A stretch of 64,000 bases of DNA, from positions 62,001 to 126,000 of the forward strand of contig JADJPD010000010.1 of assembly GCA_016713435.1 (NCBI GenBank). The letters are read 5' to 3'. Source of the DNA: Gemmatimonadota bacterium (GTDB lineage Bacteria; Gemmatimonadota; Gemmatimonadetes; Gemmatimonadales; GWC2-71-9). How positions within the stretch are numbered: the stretch's first letter is position 1; each line of letters begins with the position of its first letter. Positions 52,201-59,952 of this stretch are shown here, in pieces. A program made the translations under genes and the position numbers. The notes under the pieces are model-generated. The model searched no databases and was not told the origin of the DNA. It worked only from the letters and a program-made list of their open reading frames with translations.

Positions 52201-53728
52201 GGCCGGGCTCCCGCTCGACCTGGCCCTCGAGGCGCGCCCGAAGCGCCAGGTGGCCGGCCCGCTCCACGTGCGGCTGGTGGCCGACAGCACCGACCTCGGT
52301 GTCACCGAGGCCTTCACCCGGAACCTGCGCCGGGTGCGGGGGACGCTCCGGGCCGACCTCTCCATCGAAGGCACCTGGGACGCGCCCCGCCTGGGCGGGA
52401 CCCTCGCCATCGACGACGGCGACGCCACGGTCCCCGGCCTCGGCGTCCGCTACCGCGACCTCACCGCCCGCGCCCGCCTCACCGGCGACTCGGTGCTGCT
52501 CGATTCCCTCGCGGCCCGCAGCGGCGACGGCAACATCCGCGTGAGCGGGCTGGTGCGGCTGGAGCAGCTCACCCGCCCGGTGCTCGATCTCGTGCTGCGC
52601 GCGCGGCGGTTCCGGTTCATCGACTCCCGCCGCTTCCTCACCCTCGACGCCAGCGGCACCATCGAGCTCGAGGGCCCGCTGGCGCGCCCGCACCTCACCG
52701 GCCGCGTCACCGCCGACCAGGGCAACCTCCACTTCGCCGACCTGCTCACCAAGCGGATCGTGGACCTCGAGAATCCCGCCGACAGCGGGCTCATCGACCT
52801 GGACCTGGTGCGCACCGAGCGGCTCGGTGCCAACTTCCAGAGCCGCTTCCTCGACTCGCTGACCATCGACACGCTGCGCATCGCCATGGGCGAGAGCTTC
52901 TGGCTCCGCTCCAGTGAGGCCAACATCCAGCTCGACGGCTCGCTCACCGTGTCCAAGGCGCGGGAGCGCTACCGCTACGACGGCACCCTCAACGCGGTGC
53001 GCGGCAACTACGCGCTCCGGATCGGCGGCGTGGTGACCCGCGAGTTCCAGGTGACCCGCGGCACCGTGCGCTACTTCGGCACCCCCGACCTGAACGCCGA
53101 GCTCGACATCGAGGCCAGCCACGTGGTGACGGCCGCGGAGACCAACGAGGAGATCCCGGTGGTTGCCCGGATCACCGGCACGCTGCTGCAGCCCAAGCTG
53201 GAGCTCACCTCCGCGGTCACCGCGGACCGGCCGGCGCTCTCGCAGACCGAGCTGGTGTCGTACCTCATGTTCGGGCGGCCCACGTTCAGCCTGCAGGGGG
53301 TGGGGGGCGGCGGGCAGGGGAGCCAGCTGGCGGCGGTGCAGGCGGGGCTCACCTACCTCACCAGCGCCTTCTCGAGCGAGCTGCAGCGGGCGCTCATCAG
53401 CGACCTCGGCGTGCCGATCGACTACATCGACATCCGCACCGGCAGCACCGGCCAGGCCACGCTGAGCGGCGACAACACCACCGCCCAGCTGGCACAGGTG
53501 GCGGCGGGCTGGCAGATCGGGCGGCGCTGGTTCGTCACCGTCGTCGCCGACCTCTGCACCAACACCCAGCGCTTCTATCCCAACGCGGAGTACCGCGTGA
53601 GCCGCGAGCTGCGCCTCAAGGGCGCCGTGGAGCCGTCCTACTCCTGCCAGTCGGCGCTCAACCAGCCGACGCTGTCGGTGAACCGCTACCAGGTCGGCCT
53701 CGACCTGCTCTGGGAACGGGAGTACTGA
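49295..53728 (+). CDS. tamB: TamB-like AsmA-family translocation/assembly protein
   Basis: The likely start is the TTG at 49295, overlapping the Omp85 stop (TTGA); it gives 1477 residues beginning with a basic stretch (RRRALRG) and one membrane anchor (about 9-30). The remainder is a long series of beta-strands with repeated L-x-G and D-L-T units, the hydrophobic-groove bridge of TamB. The C-terminal DUF490 part (about 1080-1477) has SQTELVSYLMFGRPTF and ends in an aromatic LLWEREY. TamB-type proteins span the periplasm and carry lipids to the outer membrane. A lipid kinase gene follows after two bases. Confidence 0.92.
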   Translation: MRRRALRGLLAVLVALVPAVLGTVGALLYTGAGAATLGRLVAAELGRSFRGTFTLARVEGSFLHGVELADLTIRDSAGEPFATVDRLVVGYQLPDLAAGRIVLRHVTLVAPDVRIIRRANGRFNYQEIFKLGEGPPGTGPKRLVELRDVAIRDGRIEVRLPWKAPDTLSRAQQDSALAAERARPGREIRATADGLRRILRFEALDAHLARLLLSSPKNEPLTFAIDTLTSRLSDPALTITDLAADGWQRADTLAFTVHRAALPDTRVTGGGRVTWPRGPILYDFQLASPHVNLADPRWISPDFPSMTGQGHVVAFSRSDVTTAYTLTGLDLAGAAGRATGDVTVVLDQRRGLGVEGMMLDLDALDLDVPRPWLDTLPLRGTLTGRLEGDGYLDGLDLRTDLTYQDRDIPGGAATRFRSYGHLRLGGANGMTFDTLVLDSTDVDLRTVRRLAPAVALQGRLLLVGRLAGPWKAVTFEGDLAHRDGDAPQSAASGRAYLDTRADTLRFDTRLMVAPLAFEGVRPSYPNLPVRGSVTGLVALAGTPDSFQTDVDLTGAAGRLALRGVVEPGPGGRLGARGLEGRFQRLDLAALTGRGPATRLTGSLAADGQYDSVAGPRGTLRLDLAPSQVREVPFDSLHLQAEGDGATVALDTLFLAWTGGRLGGGGRLPWRRGEGPGLHLTFEAESLTHFDPLVTTYAGEASDSADRAEPLAGRASGEVDVIGTLEAPRVLLQARARALRWRGVRSPEVALGFGWQRAPRPEIGGAVRADSIVVGSWVLRDLDVVVGGWQDSLRWLAGGRVGPEAGLSGAGSLWRLPDSSVLTVDSLVARLPEHAWRLEQPVTLGLGTGRVSFTPARLAAVDGSGSITVAGTLPRQAPGNLAVSVVGLPLRDVYTLLERDTSNVAGTLQLDLEIGGTAAAPRLRGTGALADASFGEFGSPFVQGILNYEDRRLDANLLLWKTGAPVLRIEAGLPLDLALEARPKRQVAGPLHVRLVADSTDLGVTEAFTRNLRRVRGTLRADLSIEGTWDAPRLGGTLAIDDGDATVPGLGVRYRDLTARARLTGDSVLLDSLAARSGDGNIRVSGLVRLEQLTRPVLDLVLRARRFRFIDSRRFLTLDASGTIELEGPLARPHLTGRVTADQGNLHFADLLTKRIVDLENPADSGLIDLDLVRTERLGANFQSRFLDSLTIDTLRIAMGESFWLRSSEANIQLDGSLTVSKARERYRYDGTLNAVRGNYALRIGGVVTREFQVTRGTVRYFGTPDLNAELDIEASHVVTAAETNEEIPVVARITGTLLQPKLELTSAVTADRPALSQTELVSYLMFGRPTFSLQGVGGGGQGSQLAAVQAGLTYLTSAFSSELQRALISDLGVPIDYIDIRTGSTGQATLSGDNTTAQLAQVAAGWQIGRRWFVTVVADLCTNTQRFYPNAEYRVSRELRLKGAVEPSYSCQSALNQPTLSVNRYQVGLDLLWEREY

Positions 53729-53730
53729 GC

Positions 53731-54636
53731 GTGACGCGCGCGCTGATCATCACCAACCCCGCCGCCGCCCGCACCCAGGCGCCCAGCATCCGCGCCGTGG
53801 TGGACACCCTCCGCCAGGGCGGCTGGGAGGTGGAGCTCCGCGCCACCGGCGGCCCCGGCGACGCGCGCCGCTTCGCCCTCGAGGCGGTGGCCGACCGGAT
53901 GGACGTGGTGGGCGTCTTCGGCGGGGATGGCACCACCATGCAGGCCGCCGCCGCGCTCGTGGGCACCGACACCGCGCTCGGCGTCATCCCCGGCGGCACC
54001 GGCAACCTGCTGGCCGGCAACCTCCGCATCCCCGCCAACCCGGTGCGCGCGGCGCGCGCCATGCTGGCCAGCCGCGTGGCGCCGCTCGACCTCGGCCGCA
54101 TGCAGCGCCCCGACGGCACGCACTACTTCGCCGTGGCCTGCGGGGCCGGCTACGACGCGCGCGTGATGGCCGAGACCACCACCGCCGAGAAGCACCGCTG
54201 GCGCTTCGCGGCCTACGTGGCCACCGTCTTCCGCCTCATGCCGGAACTCCGCAGCACCGTGCACCACATCACCGTGGATGGCGTGGAGTACGAGGCCACG
54301 GCGGCGCTCGTCCTCGTGGCCAACTGCGGCGAGGTCATCCCGCCCCTCCTCCGCCTGCGGAAGGGCATCACCCCGGACGACGGCCTGCTCGACGTGGTGG
54401 TGCTCCGCGCCGACAGCCTGGTGGACAGCGTGCGTGCCGTCTGGGAGCTGGTGCGCGAGGGCGGGGACGGCCCGCAGGCCGGCTACATCGGGTACGCGCG
54501 CGGCAAGGTCATCACGGTGGCCACCGAACCCGCCCAGCCGGTGCAGCTCGACGGCGAGGCGCACGGCAGGACGCCCTTCACGGCCGAGGTGGTGCCGCAC
54601 GCGATCAAGGTGCTCACTCCGGTGCGGCCCGAATGA
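53731..54636 (+). CDS. Lipid kinase, YegS/DgkB-like
   Basis: GTG start at 53731, two bases after the TamB stop; 301 residues. The ATP-site motifs FGGDGTTMQ and IPGGTGNLLAGNL mark the diacylglycerol/lipid kinase family, and the C-terminal half has the GFDAxV-equivalent GYDARVMAET. It phosphorylates diacylglycerol, phosphatidylglycerol or a sphingoid base. Its coupling to tamB suggests that lipid recycling and lipid transport are made together. Substrate cannot be read from sequence. Confidence 0.92.
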   Translation: MTRALIITNPAAARTQAPSIRAVVDTLRQGGWEVELRATGGPGDARRFALEAVADRMDVVGVFGGDGTTMQAAAALVGTDTALGVIPGGTGNLLAGNLRIPANPVRAARAMLASRVAPLDLGRMQRPDGTHYFAVACGAGYDARVMAETTTAEKHRWRFAAYVATVFRLMPELRSTVHHITVDGVEYEATAALVLVANCGEVIPPLLRLRKGITPDDGLLDVVVLRADSLVDSVRAVWELVREGGDGPQAGYIGYARGKVITVATEPAQPVQLDGEAHGRTPFTAEVVPHAIKVLTPVRPE

Positions 54637-56864
54637 CCGGCGATCCCGTCGTCCAGCTGGGCCGCGTGGCCCATCACCTCGCCGCCACCGGCGACGCGGA
54701 GGGCACCATCGCCGCCGTGGTGGAGGAGGCGCTGGCGCTGGTCCCGGCGCGCGCCGCGGGTCTCTTCCTCCGGGATGAGCGGCGCGGCCTGGCGTCGGTG
54801 GGGGCGCTGTGCGGCCTCTCCCCGGCGCTGGCGCAGGCGCTGCTGGCCCAGCTCGAGGCGCACCCCGACGTGCAGGCGCTGCCCTTCTTCACCGAGGACC
54901 TCCGCGCGGCGCCGGAGAGCCCGCTGCAGGCGGTCGCCGTCACCGAGGGCCTCGGCGCCACCGCGGTCCTCCCGCTCCGCCACGGCCGCGGGCTGGTGGG
55001 CTGGCTGGTGCTCCTGTCGCCCGAGCCCCGGCCCTACGCGGAGCCGGAGCGCCGGCTGCTCCTCGCGTTCGCCGACCTGGCCGCGCTCGCGGTGGGGCGT
55101 AGCCGGGTGGTGGCGCAGGTGTCGCGCATCAAGCAGGAGTGGCAGGCGGCGTTCGACGGGACCGGCAACGGCCTGGCGCTGGTGGACGACGACGGGCGCA
55201 TCGAGCGCGCCAACCGCTTCATCGCCGAGATGGCGGGGGTGGAGGTCACGGCGCTGCCCGGGCTCGACGTGGCCTCCCTCTTCACCGACTGGCCGCCCAC
55301 CGGGGATCCCTTCAGTGAGGCGCGGCGCAGCGGCCAGCGCACCAGCCGCTTCCTCGACACCGTCCGCGGGCAGCACGCCGTGCTCACCGCCACGCCGCGC
55401 CAGGGTGGCGGGTTCGTGGTGGCCGTGGACGACCTCACCCAGTACGTCCGCCTCGAGTCGCGCTACAGCCGCCTCGTGGCCACCGCCGTCGAGGCCATCC
55501 TGCTCACCGGCCCCGACGGGCGCGTGGTGCTGGCCAACCCGGCCGCGGCCGAGCTCTTCGGCACCGGCGCCAGCCAGCTGCTGGGCCAGCCGCTCGACCT
55601 GCTCCTCCCGCACGACGGCCCCGAGGCGCCGAGCGGCGCCGGCCGCCGCTACGAGGCGCTCATCCGCCGCCCCGACGGGGTGCGCATCGCCGAGGTCTCG
55701 GTGGCGCCGCTGGAGGAGCGCGGCACCCCCGCCGGCGCCGTGGCCGTGGCCCGCGACGTCACCCGCGAGCGCCTGGCCACCGAGGCGCTCCGCCGCTCGG
55801 AGCGGCGCTTCCGGGTGCTCTTCAACCGCGCCCCGCTCGCCATCTTCACGCTGGACCGCGAGGGGCGCTTCGTCTCCGCCAACCGTGCGGCGTTCCGGCT
55901 GGCCGGCGTCACGGCGCCCGAGCCGGCGCTGACGCTGCAGGCCTTCGTGATCCCGGCCGAGTGGGGCTACGTGGAGGCGCAGCTCGCGGGCACCCTCGAG
56001 GGCGAGACACGCGACTTCATGTTCCACTTCCGCCGCCGCGACGGCGCCCAGCGCCAGGCGGCGATGGTGGTCGTCCCGGTGGAGGAGCAGGGCGGGCGGC
56101 GCGCCGTGCTCGCCATCGCACGGGACGTCACCGACGAGGTGGAGCTGCGCGAGCGGCTCACCCACTCGGAGAAGATGGCGGCGCTCGGCTCGCTCGTCTC
56201 CGGCGTGGCGCACGAGCTGAACAACCCGCTCGCCGGCATCGCCGCCATGGCGCAGGCGCTCTCCTTCGACCCGCACGTGCAGGAGGAGGTGGGCCGCGGC
56301 CTCGACACCATCCGGGGCGAGGCGATGCGGGCCGCGCGCATCGTCACCGACCTGCTGAGCTTCGCCCGGCAGCGCCCGCTCGAGCGCCGCGCCACCGACC
56401 TCAACGCCGTGGTGCGCGAGACCTTCGTCACCACCCCGGCCCTCGGCGGCCAGGGCGTGGTCTGGACCCTCGGCCTCGACCCGACGCTGCCCGCCGTGAG
56501 CGCCGACGCGGACCAGGTGCGGCAGGTGATCACCAACCTGCTCGTCAACGCCGCCCACGCCATGGAAGGCGTGCCCGGCGCCCGCGGCCTGGTCCGCACC
56601 TGGTCCACCGCCGACTGGGTGGGCTTCGAGGTGCTCGACGGCGGGCCCGGCATCCCCGCGGAATCGCTGTCGCGGATCTTCGAGCCCTTCTTCACCACCA
56701 AGCCGCAGGGCAAGGGCACCGGCCTCGGGCTCTCGCTCTCGCACGGCATCGTCCGCGCGCACGGCGGCGAGATCACCGGGGGGAACCGGGCCGAGGGCGG
56801 CGCCCGCTTCGCCTTCCAGCTCCCCCGCGACCCCACCCGTACCCCGAGGAGCACCGATGGCTGA
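54633..56864 (+). CDS. Soluble GAF-PAS histidine kinase (NtrB-like)
   Basis: The ATG overlaps the lipid kinase stop (ATGA). The 743 residues read as an N-terminal GAF (about 5-165), three PAS domains (about 170-275, 280-390 and 395-505), then HisKA with His527 in SGVAHELNNPLAGIAAMAQ and an HATPase with NLLVNAAHAM, DGGPGI and GKGTGLGLSLSHGIV. There is no membrane segment, so it senses a cytoplasmic or membrane-surface cue. The following gene, overlapping by eight bases, encodes its NtrC-like partner. Confidence 0.92.
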   Translation: MTGDPVVQLGRVAHHLAATGDAEGTIAAVVEEALALVPARAAGLFLRDERRGLASVGALCGLSPALAQALLAQLEAHPDVQALPFFTEDLRAAPESPLQAVAVTEGLGATAVLPLRHGRGLVGWLVLLSPEPRPYAEPERRLLLAFADLAALAVGRSRVVAQVSRIKQEWQAAFDGTGNGLALVDDDGRIERANRFIAEMAGVEVTALPGLDVASLFTDWPPTGDPFSEARRSGQRTSRFLDTVRGQHAVLTATPRQGGGFVVAVDDLTQYVRLESRYSRLVATAVEAILLTGPDGRVVLANPAAAELFGTGASQLLGQPLDLLLPHDGPEAPSGAGRRYEALIRRPDGVRIAEVSVAPLEERGTPAGAVAVARDVTRERLATEALRRSERRFRVLFNRAPLAIFTLDREGRFVSANRAAFRLAGVTAPEPALTLQAFVIPAEWGYVEAQLAGTLEGETRDFMFHFRRRDGAQRQAAMVVVPVEEQGGRRAVLAIARDVTDEVELRERLTHSEKMAALGSLVSGVAHELNNPLAGIAAMAQALSFDPHVQEEVGRGLDTIRGEAMRAARIVTDLLSFARQRPLERRATDLNAVVRETFVTTPALGGQGVVWTLGLDPTLPAVSADADQVRQVITNLLVNAAHAMEGVPGARGLVRTWSTADWVGFEVLDGGPGIPAESLSRIFEPFFTTKPQGKGTGLGLSLSHGIVRAHGGEITGGNRAEGGARFAFQLPRDPTRTPRSTDG

Positions 56865-58203
56865 CTCGGTCCTGCTCATCGACGACGACGTGGACGTGCT
56901 GCGCGCCATCGGCAACGTGTTCGAGCAGGCGGGCTACGAGGTGGCCCGCGAGCTCGACGCCGAATCGGGCCTCGCCGCCTACGACCGGCTCCGCCCCGAG
57001 GTGGTGCTCCTGGACCTCAACCTCCCCGGGATGAGCGGCCTCGAGGCGCTGGCCCGCTTCAAGGAGCGGAACGCGGCGGTCATCGTCCTCACCGGCTTCG
57101 CCGAGGTGTCGACGGCGGTCCAGGCCATGCAGCTCGGCGCCGAGAACTTCCTCACCAAGCCGGTGGACCTGCAGCACCTGCAGGCCGCCGTGCAGCGCGT
57201 GGCGGACAAGGTGCGGCTCAAGCGCCTCAACGAGCTCCTGCTCCTCCGCGCCGCCCCCGGGGACGACCTCGACGCCCTCGGCAGCTCCACGTCCATGAAG
57301 GAGCTGCTCACCCGCGTGGGCCTCGTCTCGCTCTCCGAGCGGACCCCCGTGCTCCTCACCGGCGAGAGCGGGGTGGGGAAGGGCTGGCTGGCGGAGGTGG
57401 TGCACCAGCTCTCGCCCCGGGCGGCGGGGCCCTTCCTCACGGTGAGCTTCTTCGGCCGGAGCGCGGCCGACGTGGACGCCGACCTCTTCGGCGCGGAGTA
57501 CGCCAGCGCCGAGCAGGCGCGCGAGCGCCGGCCCGGCCTGGTGGAGACCGGCGCCGGCGGCTCGCTCTTCCTGGAGGAGGTGGCCGAGCTCCCCGCCGAG
57601 CTGCAGCCCAAGCTGCTGCGCCTGCTCGAGACCCGCACCTTCCGCCGCGTGGGCGGCACCCGGGACCTGAACGCCGACATCCGCGTCATCGCCGCCACGG
57701 CGCAGGACCTCACCGCGCTGAGCGAGGCCGGCCAGTTCCGCGGGGACCTGCTCTACCGCCTGAACGTCATGCCCGTCCACCTGCCGCCCATCCGGGAACG
57801 GCTGCGCGAGGACCGCCTGACACTGCTGCTCGCGCTCGTCAACGAGCTGCAGCGCAACCTGCCCGGCGCGCCGGCGGCCGTGGGCCCCGAGGCGCTGGAA
57901 CGCCTGCTGGCGCACCCCTGGCCGGGCAACGTGCGCGAGATGCGGAACGTGCTGGAGCGGGCCCTGCTGCTGGCGCGCGGCCAGCCGGCCGTGGCGCTGG
58001 AGCACCTGCCCGGCGACTTCCGCAACCGCCCCGGGCCCGGCGATCGCCGCCACACCCCCATGACGCTCGACGAGCTGGAGCGCGCCCACATCGAGCGCAC
58101 CCTGCGCCACCATGCCGGCAACCGCACCCGCGCCGCGCAGGAACTCGGCATCTCGCGCGCCACGCTCATCAACAAGATCAAGAAGTTCGCGATCGGCTCC
58201 TAG
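56857..58203 (+). CDS. NtrC-family response regulator lacking the GAFTGA loop
   Basis: The 448-residue protein has a receiver domain (phospho-Asp53 in LLDLNLPG, Lys101), an AAA+ domain and a Fis-type helix-turn-helix (NRTRAAQELGISRATLINKIKKF). Walker A is GESGVGKG (169-176). Walker B is LFLEEV (237-242), with Glu where sigma-54 activators have Asp. Arginine-finger residues are retained (FRGDLLYRLNV, 294-304). The sigma-54-contacting GAFTGA loop is absent: residues 209-222 read DLFGAEYASAEQAR. Regulators without the loop usually act on sigma-70 promoters. GAGGAG precedes the ATG. It closes the Omp85-TamB-lipid kinase-kinase operon. Confidence 0.9.
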   Translation: MADSVLLIDDDVDVLRAIGNVFEQAGYEVARELDAESGLAAYDRLRPEVVLLDLNLPGMSGLEALARFKERNAAVIVLTGFAEVSTAVQAMQLGAENFLTKPVDLQHLQAAVQRVADKVRLKRLNELLLLRAAPGDDLDALGSSTSMKELLTRVGLVSLSERTPVLLTGESGVGKGWLAEVVHQLSPRAAGPFLTVSFFGRSAADVDADLFGAEYASAEQARERRPGLVETGAGGSLFLEEVAELPAELQPKLLRLLETRTFRRVGGTRDLNADIRVIAATAQDLTALSEAGQFRGDLLYRLNVMPVHLPPIRERLREDRLTLLLALVNELQRNLPGAPAAVGPEALERLLAHPWPGNVREMRNVLERALLLARGQPAVALEHLPGDFRNRPGPGDRRHTPMTLDELERAHIERTLRHHAGNRTRAAQELGISRATLINKIKKFAIGS

Positions 58204-58283
58204 CCGGCCGCCCGTTTGTGTCGCGCCCGGTGCCAGGAGAGATTAGGGTCCATGGGGAGCACCCCGCTCCCGGGGAGGACTGC

Positions 58284-58463
58284 ATGAAGGCCGAGCTGAA
58301 GGAAAAGGACGCCATGGGCTGCCGCGCCTGCGGGCGCGAGGAGCGGGCCTCGGAAGGCTACCCCTGCGAGGGCTGCGGCACGTTCATCTGCATCATGTGC
58401 TCCTTCAAGGGCGTCACCCGGTGCCGGGCCTGCCAGGAGGCGGAGAAGGCCGGGGGCGCGTGA
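58284..58463 (+). CDS. Zinc-ribbon mini-protein, 59 residues
   Basis: The ATG at 58284 has GGGGAGG five bases upstream. The short product contains eight cysteines in four pairs: CRACGRE, CEGCGTFICIMC and CRACQE, laid out like two small treble-clef or B-box-type zinc sites. It has no membrane segment or signal. Its end overlaps the GTG start of the NlpC/P60 gene by four bases, so the two products are probably made in step. Cysteine density well above chance and the good ribosome binding site support a real gene. Function unknown. Confidence 0.75.
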   Translation: MKAELKEKDAMGCRACGREERASEGYPCEGCGTFICIMCSFKGVTRCRACQEAEKAGGA

Positions 58464-59248
58464 GCACCACCTCGCTCATCGGCCGGAGCGGGGTGGCGCC
58501 CGTCTTCCGCGAGCCGAACCTCCGCAGCGAGGTGGTCACCCAGCTGGTGCTCGGCGAGACCGCGCGGGTCCTGGCCGCCGAGGGCGAGTGGCGCCGCGCG
58601 CGCCTGGAGGGCGACCGCTACGAGGGCTGGGTCCACCGCGGCTACGCGCTCGAGACCGATCACGAGATCGCCCGCGGCTGGCGGGACTCCGCCACCGGCT
58701 GGAGCGAGGGCGCGGTGGTGCGGACCGAGGGCGGCGACATCGTGCGCCTCCCCGTGCGCGCCCGCGTGGGGCTCGCCGCCCCGCGCATCGACCTGCCGGA
58801 TGGCCGGGTCGGCACCGTCATCGCCGGGAGCGTGCTGCCCTACGAGCGCTGCCGCGCGCGCGCCGGCGCCGTCTCGCCCGACCTCTGGGCCTGGCGCACC
58901 TTCGTGGGCACGCCCTACCTCTGGGGCGGTGTCACGCCCTGGGGCGTGGACTGCTCCGGCCTGGTGCAGACCACCTTCCTGGCCCGCGGCATCCGCCTCC
59001 CGCGCGACGCCGCGCAGCAGGCGCACGAGGGCATCCCCGTGGAGCCGGGGGCCGAGCGGCAGGGCGACCTCCTCTTCTTCAGCGAACGGGGCGACCGCAT
59101 CACCCACGTGGCCCTCGCGGGACCGGCCGGCACGCTGGTGCATTCCACCGTGGCCCTGGGCGGGGTGGTGCTCGAGTCGTGGGCGCCGGGCGCGCGCGCC
59201 GCGGTGCTGCGGCCGCAGCTCGTTGCCGTCCGCCGGGTGAACGGATGA
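58460..59248 (+). CDS. NlpC/P60 peptidoglycan hydrolase with SH3-like domains
   Basis: The GTG at 58460 overlaps the zinc-ribbon gene; 262 residues. An SH3b-like domain (about 10-65) and a second beta-rich part (about 85-130) precede the NlpC/P60 domain, with Cys165 in WGVDCSGLVQ, His216 in DRITHVAL and a polar third residue beyond. This is the gamma-D-glutamyl-diamino-acid endopeptidase type, which cuts peptidoglycan stem peptides. No signal peptide is visible. A cytoplasmic role in muropeptide recycling is therefore possible, as in YkfC-like enzymes. Confidence 0.9.
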   Translation: MSTTSLIGRSGVAPVFREPNLRSEVVTQLVLGETARVLAAEGEWRRARLEGDRYEGWVHRGYALETDHEIARGWRDSATGWSEGAVVRTEGGDIVRLPVRARVGLAAPRIDLPDGRVGTVIAGSVLPYERCRARAGAVSPDLWAWRTFVGTPYLWGGVTPWGVDCSGLVQTTFLARGIRLPRDAAQQAHEGIPVEPGAERQGDLLFFSERGDRITHVALAGPAGTLVHSTVALGGVVLESWAPGARAAVLRPQLVAVRRVNG

Positions 59249-59952
59249 GCGCGCCGGCCACGCTCGTCCTGTTCGACATCGACGGCACGATCCTCCTCAC
59301 CGCCGGGGCGGGCCGCCGCGCCCTGACCGAGGCCCTCGGGGACCTCATCGAGCTCAACGCGGCCGTGGGCCAGGTCCGCTTCGACGGCAAGACCGACCCG
59401 CAGATCATCCGCGAGCTGCTCGAGGCCGGCGGGCATCCCGACGCGGAGGATCCCGCGCTGGCCCACGCCATCTGCGAGCGCTACGTCGGCATCCTCGCGG
59501 CCGAGCTGCGCCAGCCGCGGAGCGTCACGACCATCATGCCCGGCGTCCCCGCGCTGCTCAACACCCTCGAGGCCCATCCCGCGGTGGTGCTGGGCCTGCT
59601 CACCGGCAACGTGGCGCAGGGGGCCGCGCTCAAGCTGGCCGCGGCCGGCATCAACGTGGCTCGCTTCGAGGTGGGCGCGTACGGCTCCGATTCCCACCAC
59701 CGGCCCGACCTCCCCGCCATCGCGGCGCGGCGCGCGCTCCCGTTCTTCGGGCGCGAGCCGCGCGGCCAGGAGGTGGTGATCATCGGCGACACGCCCGCGG
59801 ACGTGACCTGCGGCCGCGACATCGGCGCCCGGGCCATCGGGGTGGCCACCGGCGCCTACTCCGTGGCCGAGCTCCGTGCCGCCGGCGCCCACGCCGCCTT
59901 CGACTCCCTGGCCGAGACCGCCCTCGTCCTCGAGGCCATCCTTGGCGACTGA
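59245..59952 (+). CDS. HAD-superfamily phosphatase (Gph-like)
   Basis: The ATG at 59245 overlaps the previous stop (ATGA); 235 residues. Motif I is FDIDGT (VLFDIDGTILLTAGAGRRAL), the helical cap is about 18-95, motif II is LLTGN and motif IV is IIGDTPADVTCGRDIGA. This is a standard subfamily IA phosphatase, closest in layout to phosphoglycolate-phosphatase-like enzymes. Unlike the HAD at 33549 its active site is complete. Substrate unknown. Confidence 0.88.
   Translation: MSAPATLVLFDIDGTILLTAGAGRRALTEALGDLIELNAAVGQVRFDGKTDPQIIRELLEAGGHPDAEDPALAHAICERYVGILAAELRQPRSVTTIMPGVPALLNTLEAHPAVVLGLLTGNVAQGAALKLAAAGINVARFEVGAYGSDSHHRPDLPAIAARRALPFFGREPRGQEVVIIGDTPADVTCGRDIGARAIGVATGAYSVAELRAAGAHAAFDSLAETALVLEAILGD

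Noticed and set aside
49268..53122. A 1284-codon minus-strand frame opposite TamB
   Set aside because: Translation is a repetitive Ala/Gly/Glu/Val/His string; TamB on the plus strand has an anchor and DUF490 motifs and fits the operon.
56857..58203. Calling the regulator a standard sigma-54 activator
   Set aside because: The GAFTGA loop is absent, so the family name alone would mislead.
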